This document shows, piece by piece, positions 48,134 to 57,050 of a stretch of 64,000 nt of DNA. The notes beneath the pieces are model-generated. The model was not told the origin of the DNA, did no database searches, and saw only the letters and a program-made list of their open reading frames with translations. The DNA comes from Thioclava sp. GXIMD2076 (GTDB lineage: Bacteria > Pseudomonadota > Alphaproteobacteria > Rhodobacterales > Rhodobacteraceae), in contig NZ_CP149932.1 of NCBI RefSeq assembly GCF_037949795.1, positions 1,663,001 through 1,727,000 on the forward strand. Reading direction: 5' to 3'. Position 1 is the stretch's first letter, and every line of letters starts with the position of its first letter. Position numbers and translations under genes: made by a program.

Positions 48134-50710
48134 TCAGTTGCGCACGAAGCCCATACGCCCCAGCACTTCCGACAGATCGCCGGTGGTATAGGGTTTGCGC
48201 ATCAGCTCGGCTGCCGGGTAATCCTCGATCCCCGCCTCATTGGCGTCATAGCCTGAGGCCAGCACGATCGGGATTCCCATCCGCGCCAGATGCTCGGCCA
48301 CTGGCAGCGAGGTTTCCTCGCCCAAATTGACATCGAGCACGGCAATCTTCGGACGGAACCCCTCATTCAGGATCGCCAGCGCTTCGGCCACGGAGGCGGA
48401 AGTGCGCACCGTATCTGCGCCCATATCTTCCAGCATGCCTGCCAGATCCAGCGCCACGATCATCGTATCTTCCAACACCAGCGCCGGTCCACCGACCCAG
48501 GGCTCGCCACTTGCAGGGGAATTTTGATCTTGCATTGTGATATCCGGATTACCTTCAAACGGGCGATGATCGATAACGGTAGTGGCGGGCAATGAGAAGG
48601 TGGCTTCGACACCCGCGGAGTTGTAACGCACCTCGGCGGCGCCTTTCAGCTCATGCGGAATGGTTTTCTCGATCACGGTCGAACCGAAGCCGCGCCGCGT
48701 GGGCGCGCGCACCACGGGCCCGCCGCGCTCGACCCAGGCGATGGTCCATGTGCCATCACGCTCCTCGCTCATGGTGATCTGAACGCGGCCATTGGGGGCG
48801 TGCAGCGCGCCGTATTTGACCGAATTGGTCACCAGTTCATGGAAAACCAGCGCCATCGGGGTGAAGGCATCGGGGCTGATGATGATATCCTGACCCTTGA
48901 ACTCCAGACGGCTGGTATTGCCCGAGCCGAAGGCATTGGCCTCCACCTCGATCAGCTCGGCCAGCGGGATCGGCGAGAACTGGTCGCGGGTCAGCTGGTC
49001 ATGGGCGCGCGAGAGCGCACTGATCCGCCCATCCAGAGCCTCGGTGAACTGCCCCAGCGTCTCGGCCCCGTTGCTCGATTGTTTCATGATCGAGCGGATC
49101 AGGTTGAGAATATTGCGCACGCGGTGGTTCAGCTCGGAAATCAGGAGCGCCTGCCGCTCCTGCGCCTGCTTGCGCTCTTTTTCGGCCTGATCGGTGAGTT
49201 TGAGCACCACCTCCAGAAGCGTGCCACGCAGCGCCTCGGCGGCGCGCAACTCGCTCGTGGCCCAAGGGGCGGAGTGACCATGCACCACCTCGCGCCATGC
49301 CTCGAAGCTTTTGCGGGGTGTCAGGCGGTCGCCATAGGGCCCGTGCTCCACAGGCTTCTCGGGATTGCCCGCCCATGTGACCGATTGCGCGATCTCGCGA
49401 CGGAAGAGCACCAGATAGTCCCGCGGGCGGCGCGATATCGGCAGGGCCAAGAGACCCGCGCAGCTGCTCTGATACTCGGAGGCGGCAGGGAAGTTCTTCG
49501 ACAGGTTGTCGGTGGAGAAGACATGCGCCCCCGAGGCCGTATTGAGATAGCGCGCGAGCCGGTAGAACTGGTCCTCGCTCGGCACCGTGCCACGGGTTAT
49601 CAGCTTGCCGTCACTATAGAGTGCGACACCGTCAAACTGGATAAGATCCTCGATCTGGCGGGTGATGTCGTTGAAATTCTCGGCCCATTCGCTGGTGTTG
49701 GACACCAGCGCCATGATCCGGTTGTGGGTATCCTGCGCGCGTAGGGCGGATTCGTTTTCCGCCTGCGTTTCGGCGCGGGCCAGCTCGTAGGAGAACAGCT
49801 GGCCGAACAGCTCGATGGCCGTGCGCTTCTCGTAATCCATGATCAGCGGTTCGGGATGGTGGCAGGCGATCAGCCCCCAAAGCTCGCCGCGATTGAGGAT
49901 CGATACCGACATTGAGGCCTGCACACCCATATTGCGCAGATATTCCAGATGGATCGGCGAGACCGAACGGGCCACTGAAAGCGACAGGTCCAGCGGCTCG
50001 CCTAACGGGTTCTGGGCGGGAACGATAGCAGAGCCTTCATCATCCACATCACCGATCAACCGCAGGAGCGAGCGCATATAGAGCGCGCGCGCCTGTTTGG
50101 GGATGTCCGATCCCGGAAAGCGCAGGCCCAGATAGCCCTCCATTCCGGGGGCCAGCGCCTCGGCGATCACCTTGCCCGAGCCATCCGCGCCGAACTGGTA
50201 GACCATCACCCGTGCAAACCCCGTCAGCCGGCGCACGCTCTCGGCAGCCGAGGCCGACATGCGGGTAATGTCGCGCATCGTGGCAAGTTTCTGCACCAGT
50301 GGCTGCACTACGGCCAGATCGCTGATATGGTTGACGGATCTTTTCACCTCGAATTCGAGAATGAACCCGTGCTTGTAGGCATGGGCCGCCACATCGAAAT
50401 GCACCCCGCGCCGTCCGATCTCGAGCCCGAAGAGACGTACACTCGTCTGGTCGAGGCTCAGCCGCGTGATATGGGCGCGGATCAACTGCTGGGTCTGCAC
50501 CGGCAGCAGGTCCGAGATCGGCAGCCCCAGCAGGTCGTCCTGTTTGAGCCCCAGCATCCGGCTGGTATTTTCCGAATGGTGCTGCACGATCCAGTCATGG
50601 CTGAGCGCGATCAGGCAGGCCCAGCTTTGCACGCGGCCCAGCTGGTGGATCGGCTCGCGATCACAATTGGTCAGATCCGTCTCGACGGTCATGCTCTGGT
50701 TCTGTGTCAT
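48134..50710 (-). CDS. bphP: Bacteriophytochrome HWE histidine kinase fused to a receiver
   Basis: This 858-residue red/far-red photoreceptor has a PAS domain with the bilin-binding Cys16 in CDREPIH and a GAF domain with PGSDIP near 215 and PIHLEYLRNMGV near 268. A PHY domain carries WAG and the PRKSF tongue motif near 462. These are followed by an HWE/HisKA_2 kinase with His529 in ELNHRVRN and a C-terminal receiver with Asp793 in VLDVN. The chromophore would be biliverdin from the heme oxygenase encoded just upstream (four-base overlap). The receiver may accept phosphate within the protein or compete with a separate output regulator; none is encoded nearby. Confidence 0.95.
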   Translation of the reverse strand: MTQNQSMTVETDLTNCDREPIHQLGRVQSWACLIALSHDWIVQHHSENTSRMLGLKQDDLLGLPISDLLPVQTQQLIRAHITRLSLDQTSVRLFGLEIGRRGVHFDVAAHAYKHGFILEFEVKRSVNHISDLAVVQPLVQKLATMRDITRMSASAAESVRRLTGFARVMVYQFGADGSGKVIAEALAPGMEGYLGLRFPGSDIPKQARALYMRSLLRLIGDVDDEGSAIVPAQNPLGEPLDLSLSVARSVSPIHLEYLRNMGVQASMSVSILNRGELWGLIACHHPEPLIMDYEKRTAIELFGQLFSYELARAETQAENESALRAQDTHNRIMALVSNTSEWAENFNDITRQIEDLIQFDGVALYSDGKLITRGTVPSEDQFYRLARYLNTASGAHVFSTDNLSKNFPAASEYQSSCAGLLALPISRRPRDYLVLFRREIAQSVTWAGNPEKPVEHGPYGDRLTPRKSFEAWREVVHGHSAPWATSELRAAEALRGTLLEVVLKLTDQAEKERKQAQERQALLISELNHRVRNILNLIRSIMKQSSNGAETLGQFTEALDGRISALSRAHDQLTRDQFSPIPLAELIEVEANAFGSGNTSRLEFKGQDIIISPDAFTPMALVFHELVTNSVKYGALHAPNGRVQITMSEERDGTWTIAWVERGGPVVRAPTRRGFGSTVIEKTIPHELKGAAEVRYNSAGVEATFSLPATTVIDHRPFEGNPDITMQDQNSPASGEPWVGGPALVLEDTMIVALDLAGMLEDMGADTVRTSASVAEALAILNEGFRPKIAVLDVNLGEETSLPVAEHLARMGIPIVLASGYDANEAGIEDYPAAELMRKPYTTGDLSEVLGRMGFVRN

Positions 50711-51447
50711 AAAGGCGCTTTCTGTGCCCGCGGGTGGTGCTGCGGGTCAGTAGGGGGCGTAACATGTTGCGAAAGCGCCATGGAAAACCATCCAAAGCAT
50801 CGCTCGGCATCCGCGATAATACAATCAGTCTGGCGGTTTTCTACAGGAATATTGGTGGCTTGGTGAAGAAAACTCTGCCAGAGCCGAGGATCGAACGGAT
50901 GGCACAGATAGCGATTGGCGCTCTCGGTGCGACCCTTGGCAGCCAATGCCTTGACGCGGCGTTTGGCCAGCGCCTGATTGCCGAGCCGTGAGCCGAAGAG
51001 GATGTAATCGAAGGCCAAAGGATGCAGGGGAGCGGTTGGTGGAGGCGCAGTCGGCGATGCGGGCGGGCCGTCCAGTTCCCGCAGATCGGTTCCGATCGCG
51101 GCCAGAAGATCGGCAAGCAGCGCCGTGCCTGCGCTGGGCGGCTGACCCTGCATGGCCCGTGCCATTTGCATCAGGGCGTCATGATGGGCGCGCAGGAAAA
51201 TCCGGTAATCCCCGTCCTCTGTCAGATCGAGGGTTGAGAAGGCGGTGTCGATGGAGGCATGCGCCGGAGCAAGCCGCAGGCGCAGGGCATCTCGCAGATT
51301 GGATGCCTCGCGTGGCGCGGCGGGAGAGTGTAGCAAGTCTGGTCTGGCCTTTGTTTGACAAGAAATGGGGAATGGCATGGCACGGGCCGAAGAAGTGACG
51401 GCCTGCTGTCGGCTTGGCCTCTGGGAAGTTTCATCAACAGATGGCAT
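50707..51447 (-). CDS. bphO: Heme oxygenase (biliverdin-producing)
   Basis: The 246-residue protein resembles BphO heme oxygenases: a LRLRLAPAHASID segment (near residue 55-67) holding the proximal heme His, an FDYILFGSRLGNQAL block near 148 matching the distal helix, and a GWFSMA-like C-terminal region. It would open heme to biliverdin for the adjacent phytochrome, to which it is translationally coupled. The N-terminus is uncertain: neither the ATG at 51447 nor the one at 51378 has a good ribosome site, and the first 45 residues look unrelated to the enzyme. A palindrome lies 18 bases upstream of the first ATG. Confidence 0.85.
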   Translation of the reverse strand: MPSVDETSQRPSRQQAVTSSARAMPFPISCQTKARPDLLHSPAAPREASNLRDALRLRLAPAHASIDTAFSTLDLTEDGDYRIFLRAHHDALMQMARAMQGQPPSAGTALLADLLAAIGTDLRELDGPPASPTAPPPTAPLHPLAFDYILFGSRLGNQALAKRRVKALAAKGRTESANRYLCHPFDPRLWQSFLHQATNIPVENRQTDCIIADAERCFGWFSMALSQHVTPPTDPQHHPRAQKAPL

Positions 51448-51464
51448 GGGGGCTGGCTTTATGC

Positions 51465-51480
51465 TATGTCAAAAGACATA
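51465..51480. promoter_or_regulatory. Operator-like palindrome upstream of bphO
   Basis: TATGTC-AAAA-GACATA is a perfect 6-4-6 palindrome 18 bases upstream of the first possible bphO start. Its place at the probable promoter suggests a transcription factor site. It does not fit the PpsR (TGT-N12-ACA) or FnrL (TTGAT-N4-ATCAA) consensus. Confidence 0.45.
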
Positions 51481-51694
51481 TCTGGCACCTCTTTTTCTCC
51501 CTCATCTCGCATTTTTCCCCAGCGTCGCTGCTTGGTCCTGATCGGCCATGGTCATGAACGGGCCGCCGCGCGAAAAGTTCCGTCGCTTGGCAAATAAACT
51601 TATTGTGCAGCCGATATTGTCCGCAGTCTCCGCCGCGCCATCTGTGTGGCATCATTGGACCGCCTGCGCACTGCAGGCCAGAGGAGCCCTGATC

Positions 51695-52708
51695 ATGATG
51701 CGCTACCGGTGTCCGTCCTGCGGGGCGGAAGTGTATTTCAACAACCAGACCTGTCTGTCCTGTAATACGGCGCTCGAATTCGTGCCCGGTCAGGGGTTCG
51801 GGGCGATGGGATCGGCGGCCTTGCCTGCCTGTGCCAACCGCGCGATTATCGGGTGCAACTGGGCGGCCGAGGAAGAGGGAGGGCTGTGTCTCTCGTGCCG
51901 CCATACGACGGTGATCCCCGATCTGTCGACCGAGGAGGATGTCACCCGTTGGGCCGAGTTCGAGGCCGCCAAGCGCAACCTGATGCGGATGGCGGTGCTG
52001 CTGGGCCTGCCGCTGACCGATACCGACGGCCAGACACCACGCCCGCGCTTCCTGTTCAAGTCGCCCGATGCGGGCGAGAAGGTGATCATGGGCCATGCCG
52101 ATGGCGATATCACCCTCAACCTCTCGGAAGCCGATGACGATCTGCGCGCGGCCACCCGCGCGGAGATGGGCGAGCCCTACCGCACCCTGATCGGCCATCT
52201 GCGCCACGAGAGCGGCCATGCCTTCTGGGAGGTGATGGTGCGCCCATACGAGGACCGGCTGGCTTCGTGCCGTGCGCTGTTCGGCGATGATCGCGAGGAT
52301 TATGGCGCAGCCCTCGAGCGCCATTACGCCAATCCCGCACCAGAGGGCTGGGAGCAGGAGTTCGTCTCCGAATATGCCACAGCGCATGCCTATGAGGACT
52401 TTGCCGAAAGCTGGGCCAATCTGCTGCATATTCTCGACGGGCTGGAAACGGCCTTGGGCCATGGTCTGATGCCCGAGGATCACCGGCTTGATGCCCCGTC
52501 CGATCAGCGTCAGGTCCTGCCATGGCTTCTGGAGATCCCGATGGCGGATCTGGTCTCGACATGGGTTGCACTGTCCTTGGCGCTCAATGCGCTCAATGAC
52601 AGTCTGGGCCATCCGAGTTTCTACCCGTTCGTGCTCACCCCGAAAGTCTCGGAGAAACTCGACTGGGTGCGCCAGCTCATCCGTCAGGGGGCACCGGTTC
52701 CGGCCTGA
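51695..52708 (+). CDS. Zinc-ribbon putative metallopeptidase (COG4307-like)
   Basis: The 337-residue protein starts with a zinc ribbon (CPSC near residue 6, CLSC near 20), followed by a second cysteine cluster (ACANR, IGCNW and CLSC between about 45 and 70). It then has a catalytic-looking HESGH motif in the GHLRHESGHAFWE helix near 167-179. The EYATAHAYEDFAESWA segment (about 226-241) supplies further acidic and His residues that could complete a gluzincin site. I recognise it as the uncharacterised zinc-binding metallopeptidase group. Start 51695 has GAGGAG at 51681-51686. Substrate is unknown. Confidence 0.75.
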   Translation: MMRYRCPSCGAEVYFNNQTCLSCNTALEFVPGQGFGAMGSAALPACANRAIIGCNWAAEEEGGLCLSCRHTTVIPDLSTEEDVTRWAEFEAAKRNLMRMAVLLGLPLTDTDGQTPRPRFLFKSPDAGEKVIMGHADGDITLNLSEADDDLRAATRAEMGEPYRTLIGHLRHESGHAFWEVMVRPYEDRLASCRALFGDDREDYGAALERHYANPAPEGWEQEFVSEYATAHAYEDFAESWANLLHILDGLETALGHGLMPEDHRLDAPSDQRQVLPWLLEIPMADLVSTWVALSLALNALNDSLGHPSFYPFVLTPKVSEKLDWVRQLIRQGAPVPA

Positions 52709-52733
52709 CCGGTATCCGCCGGATCGGCCCGAC

Positions 52734-53498
52734 TTATTCCGGGACGAACCCGAAGCTCTTCAGCTCGTCTTGCGACAGTAGATAGATCTGGTCCGGCGGG
52801 GTGCGCATGGCAGGCTCCATCACCGCCGGATCGATGCCCATCGCGATCAGATAGGCCATCACCTGCGCCTGTCCGCGCTGCACGCTTTCGACTGCCATGA
52901 AGGCGGGCAGAATGGCGCTCGTGCCGAAACTGTGCTGGTGCACCCCCAATTTGCCATTGGCACTCACCTCGCGCGCGGTGCCGCCCGCAAAGAGATAGGG
53001 ACAGGCCGAAAGGCAGATGGCCCCGTCACCCACGCGGGTGGCGATGCCGCTATCGCGCAGCACCTGCCCGATCTCCAGCGCATCCGAGACCGAGCCGCCG
53101 GTGGAATCGAGCGCGACCGTCTCGATGCTCTGGCCGGTTGCGGCGCGGCGGCGCAATTCTTCGGTAATGCGCGCGGCATCGCCCACGGCAATCTGCCCGG
53201 TCAGGGTCAGATCGGCCCCTTCGCCCCCCAGTTCGAGCCGCTCGGGCATCGGGCCTTGCGGCGCAGGCACGCCGGGGGCGGTGCCCGGACGGCGGTCGGG
53301 CGAATAGGGGCGGGTTGCAGGGCCTGCGGGCAGCGGCGATGTCAGCGGATCGCGCGCGCCCCAGTTCTGGCTCAGATCAATGGCCATCAATGCCGCGCCT
53401 ATCGCCACCTGCGTCCCCACTAGTGCCACGATCACGCTGCGGATGCGGTTGCGGGGGGGCTCTGGCGACGGGTTGCTCGGGTGGGCCACCTCACTCAT
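52734..53498 (-). CDS. Membrane-anchored ClpP/SppA-fold periplasmic protein
   Basis: The 254-residue protein has a short cytoplasmic N-terminus, one membrane helix (about residues 20-40), a Pro-rich linker and a periplasmic domain with the crotonase/ClpP-like motifs VALDSTGGSVSDALEIG near 130 and AICLSACPYLFAGG near 162. The Ser in LSAC is the position of the nucleophile in this protease fold, and a His lies downstream (GVHQHSFG near 187). It resembles COG3904 periplasmic proteins. The start at 53498 overlaps the preceding gene by 8 bases, so the pair is one transcription unit. Function is unknown. Confidence 0.7.
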   Translation of the reverse strand: MSEVAHPSNPSPEPPRNRIRSVIVALVGTQVAIGAALMAIDLSQNWGARDPLTSPLPAGPATRPYSPDRRPGTAPGVPAPQGPMPERLELGGEGADLTLTGQIAVGDAARITEELRRRAATGQSIETVALDSTGGSVSDALEIGQVLRDSGIATRVGDGAICLSACPYLFAGGTAREVSANGKLGVHQHSFGTSAILPAFMAVESVQRGQAQVMAYLIAMGIDPAVMEPAMRTPPDQIYLLSQDELKSFGFVPE

Positions 53499-54834
53499 GC
53501 GCGCGCTCCACGGGCCGGATGGACGCGGCATGGACAGGCGCGGGGGGATCGGTGGCCGAGACGGGCATTGCGGGCCTGCTCTGCACCGGATCCGGCCCGA
53601 TATTCAGGTCGCGGGCCGCCGCCAGCGCGGCCCGCAGCTCGGCCACCGTCATATGCTCCTCTGGCGCATGCGCACCCTGCGCCTGACGGATGGCCGATTG
53701 CACCACCATCAGGATGAAGACCAGCACCGCAGGCAGCAGGTCGATGGCAATCGCCCCTGCCCATGAGGGCACGAAATTGCCCGCATAGCGGATGACGGCA
53801 TCCGCAGCCGAGAGCGCGGTATATTCGATCTCGGCGGGTTCGGGCAAAGCCTGCACCTCTTGGGCCGCGCTCTCCAGTGTGCTGGCACGATCCCCCAGAA
53901 GCGTCAGCACCGAGGCAATCGTGCTCTGCTGCGAATTACGCCCTGCATCGGTGCTGGCATCAAGATCGGGCAGCACCACCGAATCCCGCAGATCGGCGGC
54001 GGCCCGCATCACCAGCGGCGCCACGTTCAGCTGGCGCAGTCCCGCGATAATGGCCGAAAGCCGCACGGCCTCTTCGGAAAAACGCACCGAACGGCCCTCG
54101 ACCGCGCCGGGCTCGACCGAGAGCGCCCGCATCCGCGACAGGATGGCATTGCCATTGGCAAAGGCTTCCTCCACCGCTTTGTCTTGGGCGGCAATCTGCG
54201 CCTCGAGCCCCTGCAACTCGTTGGATTTCTGGGTGAGGACACGGAACACCGCGCCACGCCCCGCAAGGCCCGACAGATCGCCCGTGGCCTCCTGCTCGGA
54301 GAGCCCGTCGAATGTGTCACGCACACGCGCCACATCACGCTGGAGCGCCTGACCGGCGATGGTATTGGCATGGGTGCGTTCGAGGGCTGTCTGGTATTCC
54401 TGCACGGTATGGGCCAGATGCTGCTCGACGGCGGCCGCGCCTGCAAGGGCTGCCGCATTGAGCCAGCTCGACATCGCGATGATGGCCAGCGACCCGAGCG
54501 CCATGCTCATCAGCAGGCCCAGACGCGAGGCCGCCGTGCGCATCGCGGGCAGCAGCCGCATCATATAGGACCAGAAGACAAAGATCCCGACCGAGACGGC
54601 CAGCGAATAGCTCAGCGCCGCGAAGGTGGTCCATGCGCCGCTATCATCGAGCAGCGAGCGCACACCGAGATAGGTATAGATCCCCGAGGCCGCCGCCAGC
54701 ACCCCCAGCGCGGCACCGGTGAAACTGTCGAGCCAGCGCAGATGGCGCGACAGCTCATGCGCATAGCGATGGGCCTCGCTATCGGAATGGGGGGCGGGGG
54801 AGAGAGGCGTATCGGCCAAGGGCGGCTCCATCAT
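53491..54834 (-). CDS. Uncharacterised membrane protein with coiled-coil periplasmic part
   Basis: I do not recognise a family. From the ATG at 54834 the product has 447 residues. There are three membrane helices near the N-terminus (about 35-60, 70-95, 105-135), and a long helical region with heptads (about 140-330) that likely forms a periplasmic coiled coil. A fourth helix (about 365-390) precedes a cytoplasmic Ala/Pro-rich tail. An open frame extends upstream to 55086, but that part is low-complexity and overlaps the msrB start. It is coupled to the ClpP-fold gene, so the two may work as a membrane complex. Confidence 0.6.
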   Translation of the reverse strand: MMEPPLADTPLSPAPHSDSEAHRYAHELSRHLRWLDSFTGAALGVLAAASGIYTYLGVRSLLDDSGAWTTFAALSYSLAVSVGIFVFWSYMMRLLPAMRTAASRLGLLMSMALGSLAIIAMSSWLNAAALAGAAAVEQHLAHTVQEYQTALERTHANTIAGQALQRDVARVRDTFDGLSEQEATGDLSGLAGRGAVFRVLTQKSNELQGLEAQIAAQDKAVEEAFANGNAILSRMRALSVEPGAVEGRSVRFSEEAVRLSAIIAGLRQLNVAPLVMRAAADLRDSVVLPDLDASTDAGRNSQQSTIASVLTLLGDRASTLESAAQEVQALPEPAEIEYTALSAADAVIRYAGNFVPSWAGAIAIDLLPAVLVFILMVVQSAIRQAQGAHAPEEHMTVAELRAALAAARDLNIGPDPVQSRPAMPVSATDPPAPVHAASIRPVERAHE

Positions 54835-55078
54835 AGGGGCAGGGCTGGGGGATAGGCATATGGGGGAACAGGTCTTGCAAACCGGGCGCGTAAGAGCGCG
54901 GCGCCCCAGTGATATGTTGCCATGAACGGGCGGTAATTCAAGGGTCAGGGTCCAATTGCCACTGGGGGACACCGCCGTGCGAAAGGCTCCGCGCCCCGAT
55001 TCCCTCAGCCTGCTGCCATTTGCCCCTTTGCTTTTCGCGCGGGCTACATATGTTTGAGGGCAAGCAAAGGAGATATCC

Positions 55079-55528
55079 ATGAGCATCGAAAAGACCTATG
55101 CCAAGACCGCCGAAGCCATCGAGCGTCTGAGCCCCGAACAGTTCCGCGTGACCCAGCAATCGGGGACCGAGCGTCCGGGTACGGGCGAATATCTCGATGA
55201 AAAGCGCAAGGGGATCTATGTGGACATCGTCTCGGGCGAGCCGCTCTTTGCCTCTTCGGCCAAATATGAAAGCGGCTGCGGCTGGCCGAGCTTCACCCGA
55301 CCGCTTCTGGACGAGCATATCGTCGAGATCAACGACACCTCCCACGGGATGGTCCGCACCGAGGTGCGCTCGACCCATGGCGACAGCCATCTGGGCCATG
55401 TCTTCCCTGACGGTCCGCGCGATCAGGGGGGGCTGCGCTATTGCATCAACTCCGCCTCGCTCCGCTTTGTGCCGGTGGAGGAGATGGAAGCCGAAGGCTA
55501 TGGCGATCTGATCGACCGTGTCGAGTGA
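55079..55528 (+). CDS. msrB: Peptide-methionine (R)-S-oxide reductase
   Basis: MsrB repairs methionine-R-sulfoxide in proteins. The 149-residue protein has [10 protein letters not shown] near residue 63, [14 protein letters not shown] near 100 and the catalytic Cys in [12 protein letters not shown] near 123. The two CxxC pairs that bind structural zinc in many MsrBs are absent; the Cys in SGCGWPSF is a likely resolving residue. A strong AAAGGAG site precedes the start. It is a single-gene unit closed by a terminator. Confidence 0.95.
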   Translation: MSIEKTYAKTAEAIERLSPEQFRVTQQSGTERPGTGEYLDEKRKGIYVDIVSGEPLFASSAKYESGCGWPSFTRPLLDEHIVEINDTSHGMVRTEVRSTHGDSHLGHVFPDGPRDQGGLRYCINSASLRFVPVEEMEAEGYGDLIDRVE

Positions 55529-55556
55529 CATGCAGGCAAGCCTGTGAATGACTGCA

Positions 55557-55583
55557 CAAAAGGCCCTGTTACGGGGCCTTTTG
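55557..55583 (+). terminator. Intrinsic terminator after msrB
   Basis: CAAAAGGCCC (55557-55566), loop of 7, GGGCCTTTTG (55574-55583): a perfect 10-bp stem with embedded A and T tracts, usable on either strand. Confidence 0.85.
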
Positions 55584-55663
55584 TCTGGCCGGACCCTATG
55601 GCAGGGTCGCGCCCGAACCTCCCCGAAGCTGTGTAAAACAGCCAAGAACAAGGACAAACCACC

Positions 55664-56707
55664 ATGCGGAAAGTGAAACTCGGCCGGACCGATATCGAGG
55701 TCACCGAAATCTGCCTCGGCTCCATGACTTGGGGCTCGCAAGACAGCGAGGAGAATGGCCACGCCCAGCTGGATTACGCCCTCGATCGCGGCGTGGATTT
55801 CATCGACACCGCCGAGATGTATCCGGTCAATCCCGTGAAAAAGGAAACCGCAGGCCGCACCGAGGAGATCATCGGGAACTGGCTGGCCAAACGTGGCAAG
55901 CGCGATGATCTGGTGCTGGCCACCAAGATCGCGGGCGAGGGCGGTGCGGTGCGTGATGGCGAGGAGATCAACGCCAAGTCCATCCGTGGCTGCGTCGAGG
56001 ACAGCCTGCGCCGCCTGCAGACCGACTATATCGACCTCTACCAGTTCCACTGGCCCAATCGCGGCAGCTACCACTTCCGCAAGACATGGAGTTTCGCTCC
56101 CGACAAGCAGCCTTCCAAAGACGCGATCCGCGCCAATATGGTCGAATGCCTCGAGACCCTTGATGCGCTGGTGAAGGAAGGCAAGCTGCGCGCCTTCGGC
56201 CTGTCCAACGAGAGCGCATGGGGCACCGCGCAGTTCCTCGAGCTGGCCGAGGCGGGTCACGGTCCGCGTGTCGCCTCGATCCAGAACGAATATTCGCTCA
56301 TGTGCCGCTATTACGACCTCGATCTGGCCGAACTGGGCGTGCATGAGGATGTGACCCTTCTGGCCTATTCGCCGCTCGCGGCAGGGGCTCTTTCCGGCCA
56401 GTATTCCAAAGGCGCTGTGCCTGCGGGCTCGCGCATGTCGGTCAATGGCGATCTGGGCGGGCGTGCCAATCCGCGCGCTTTCGATATCGCCGACATGTAT
56501 GTGAAGATCGCCCGCGATCACGGGCTTGACCCGATCACCATGGCGATTGCTTTCACGCTCGACCGTCCCTTCCCCTGCCTGCCGATCATCGGTGGACGCT
56601 CGGTTGCGCAAATCGAAAAATCGATCGACGCGGCGGGAATGGTGCTTTCGGATGAGGTGAAGGCGGCGATTGCCAAGGTGCATCATGATTACCCGATGCC
56701 CTATTAA
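55664..56707 (+). CDS. NADP(H)-dependent aldo/keto reductase (Tas-like)
   Basis: The 347-residue TIM-barrel enzyme has the aldo/keto reductase tetrad: Asp and Tyr in FIDTAEMYP near residues 46-52, Lys in LATKIAGE near 87, and His in LYQFHWPN near 127. NADPH-binding segments include GLSNESAWG near 178 and the IIGGRSVAQIEKSIDA block near 310. It most resembles the Tas group of E. coli. Its substrate is unknown. The next gene, a small lipoprotein, starts inside its last 23 bases. Confidence 0.9.
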   Translation: MRKVKLGRTDIEVTEICLGSMTWGSQDSEENGHAQLDYALDRGVDFIDTAEMYPVNPVKKETAGRTEEIIGNWLAKRGKRDDLVLATKIAGEGGAVRDGEEINAKSIRGCVEDSLRRLQTDYIDLYQFHWPNRGSYHFRKTWSFAPDKQPSKDAIRANMVECLETLDALVKEGKLRAFGLSNESAWGTAQFLELAEAGHGPRVASIQNEYSLMCRYYDLDLAELGVHEDVTLLAYSPLAAGALSGQYSKGAVPAGSRMSVNGDLGGRANPRAFDIADMYVKIARDHGLDPITMAIAFTLDRPFPCLPIIGGRSVAQIEKSIDAAGMVLSDEVKAAIAKVHHDYPMPY

Positions 56708-57050
56708 GGTGCTCCTTCTGGGGGTGGCGCTCCTGGGTGCCGCCTCCTGCCAGTTCGACCTGCCGAAACCGGGCAGGTCTGCGGCAGAGCCGCTCCCCGC
56801 CGTTGGCAAGGCCCGCGCCACCCTGTTGCAGGAAGCCTGCACAAAGCGTGGCGGTGTGTGGAAACAGCGTTCCGATGGCGCAATTTGCGTGACGACGCCG
56901 AAAGATGCGGGTAAGTCCTGTTCCAAGGCGTCCGATTGCGAGGGCGAATGTCTCGCCCGGTCGAACACCTGTGCGCCGTTGAAGCCCCTGATGGGCTGCA
57001 ACGACATCCGCACTGAAAACGGGATGAGTGTCACCCAATGTCTGGGATAG
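56685..57050 (+). CDS. Small Cys-rich lipoprotein
   Basis: The 121-residue product has a lipoprotein signal with lipobox AASC (Cys22) and a mature part with eight further cysteines (for example EACTKRGG, ICVTT, SCSKASDCEGEC, NTCAPL, GCND and QCL), probably disulfide-bonded in the periplasm. I recognise no family name with confidence. The start at 56685 lies within the aldo/keto reductase gene, and its end overlaps the lipocalin gene by 13 bases, so the three are one transcription unit. Confidence 0.75.
   Translation: MITRCPIKVLLLGVALLGAASCQFDLPKPGRSAAEPLPAVGKARATLLQEACTKRGGVWKQRSDGAICVTTPKDAGKSCSKASDCEGECLARSNTCAPLKPLMGCNDIRTENGMSVTQCLG

Noticed and set aside
45715..48330. 871-codon open frame antisense to the Lhr-like helicase
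   Set aside because: It mirrors the helicase codons, is Arg/Gln/His-rich and shows no motif.
54835..55086. N-terminal extension of the membrane protein to 55086
   Set aside because: The added 84 residues are unstructured, cross the msrB start and contain no ribosome site for the first ATG.
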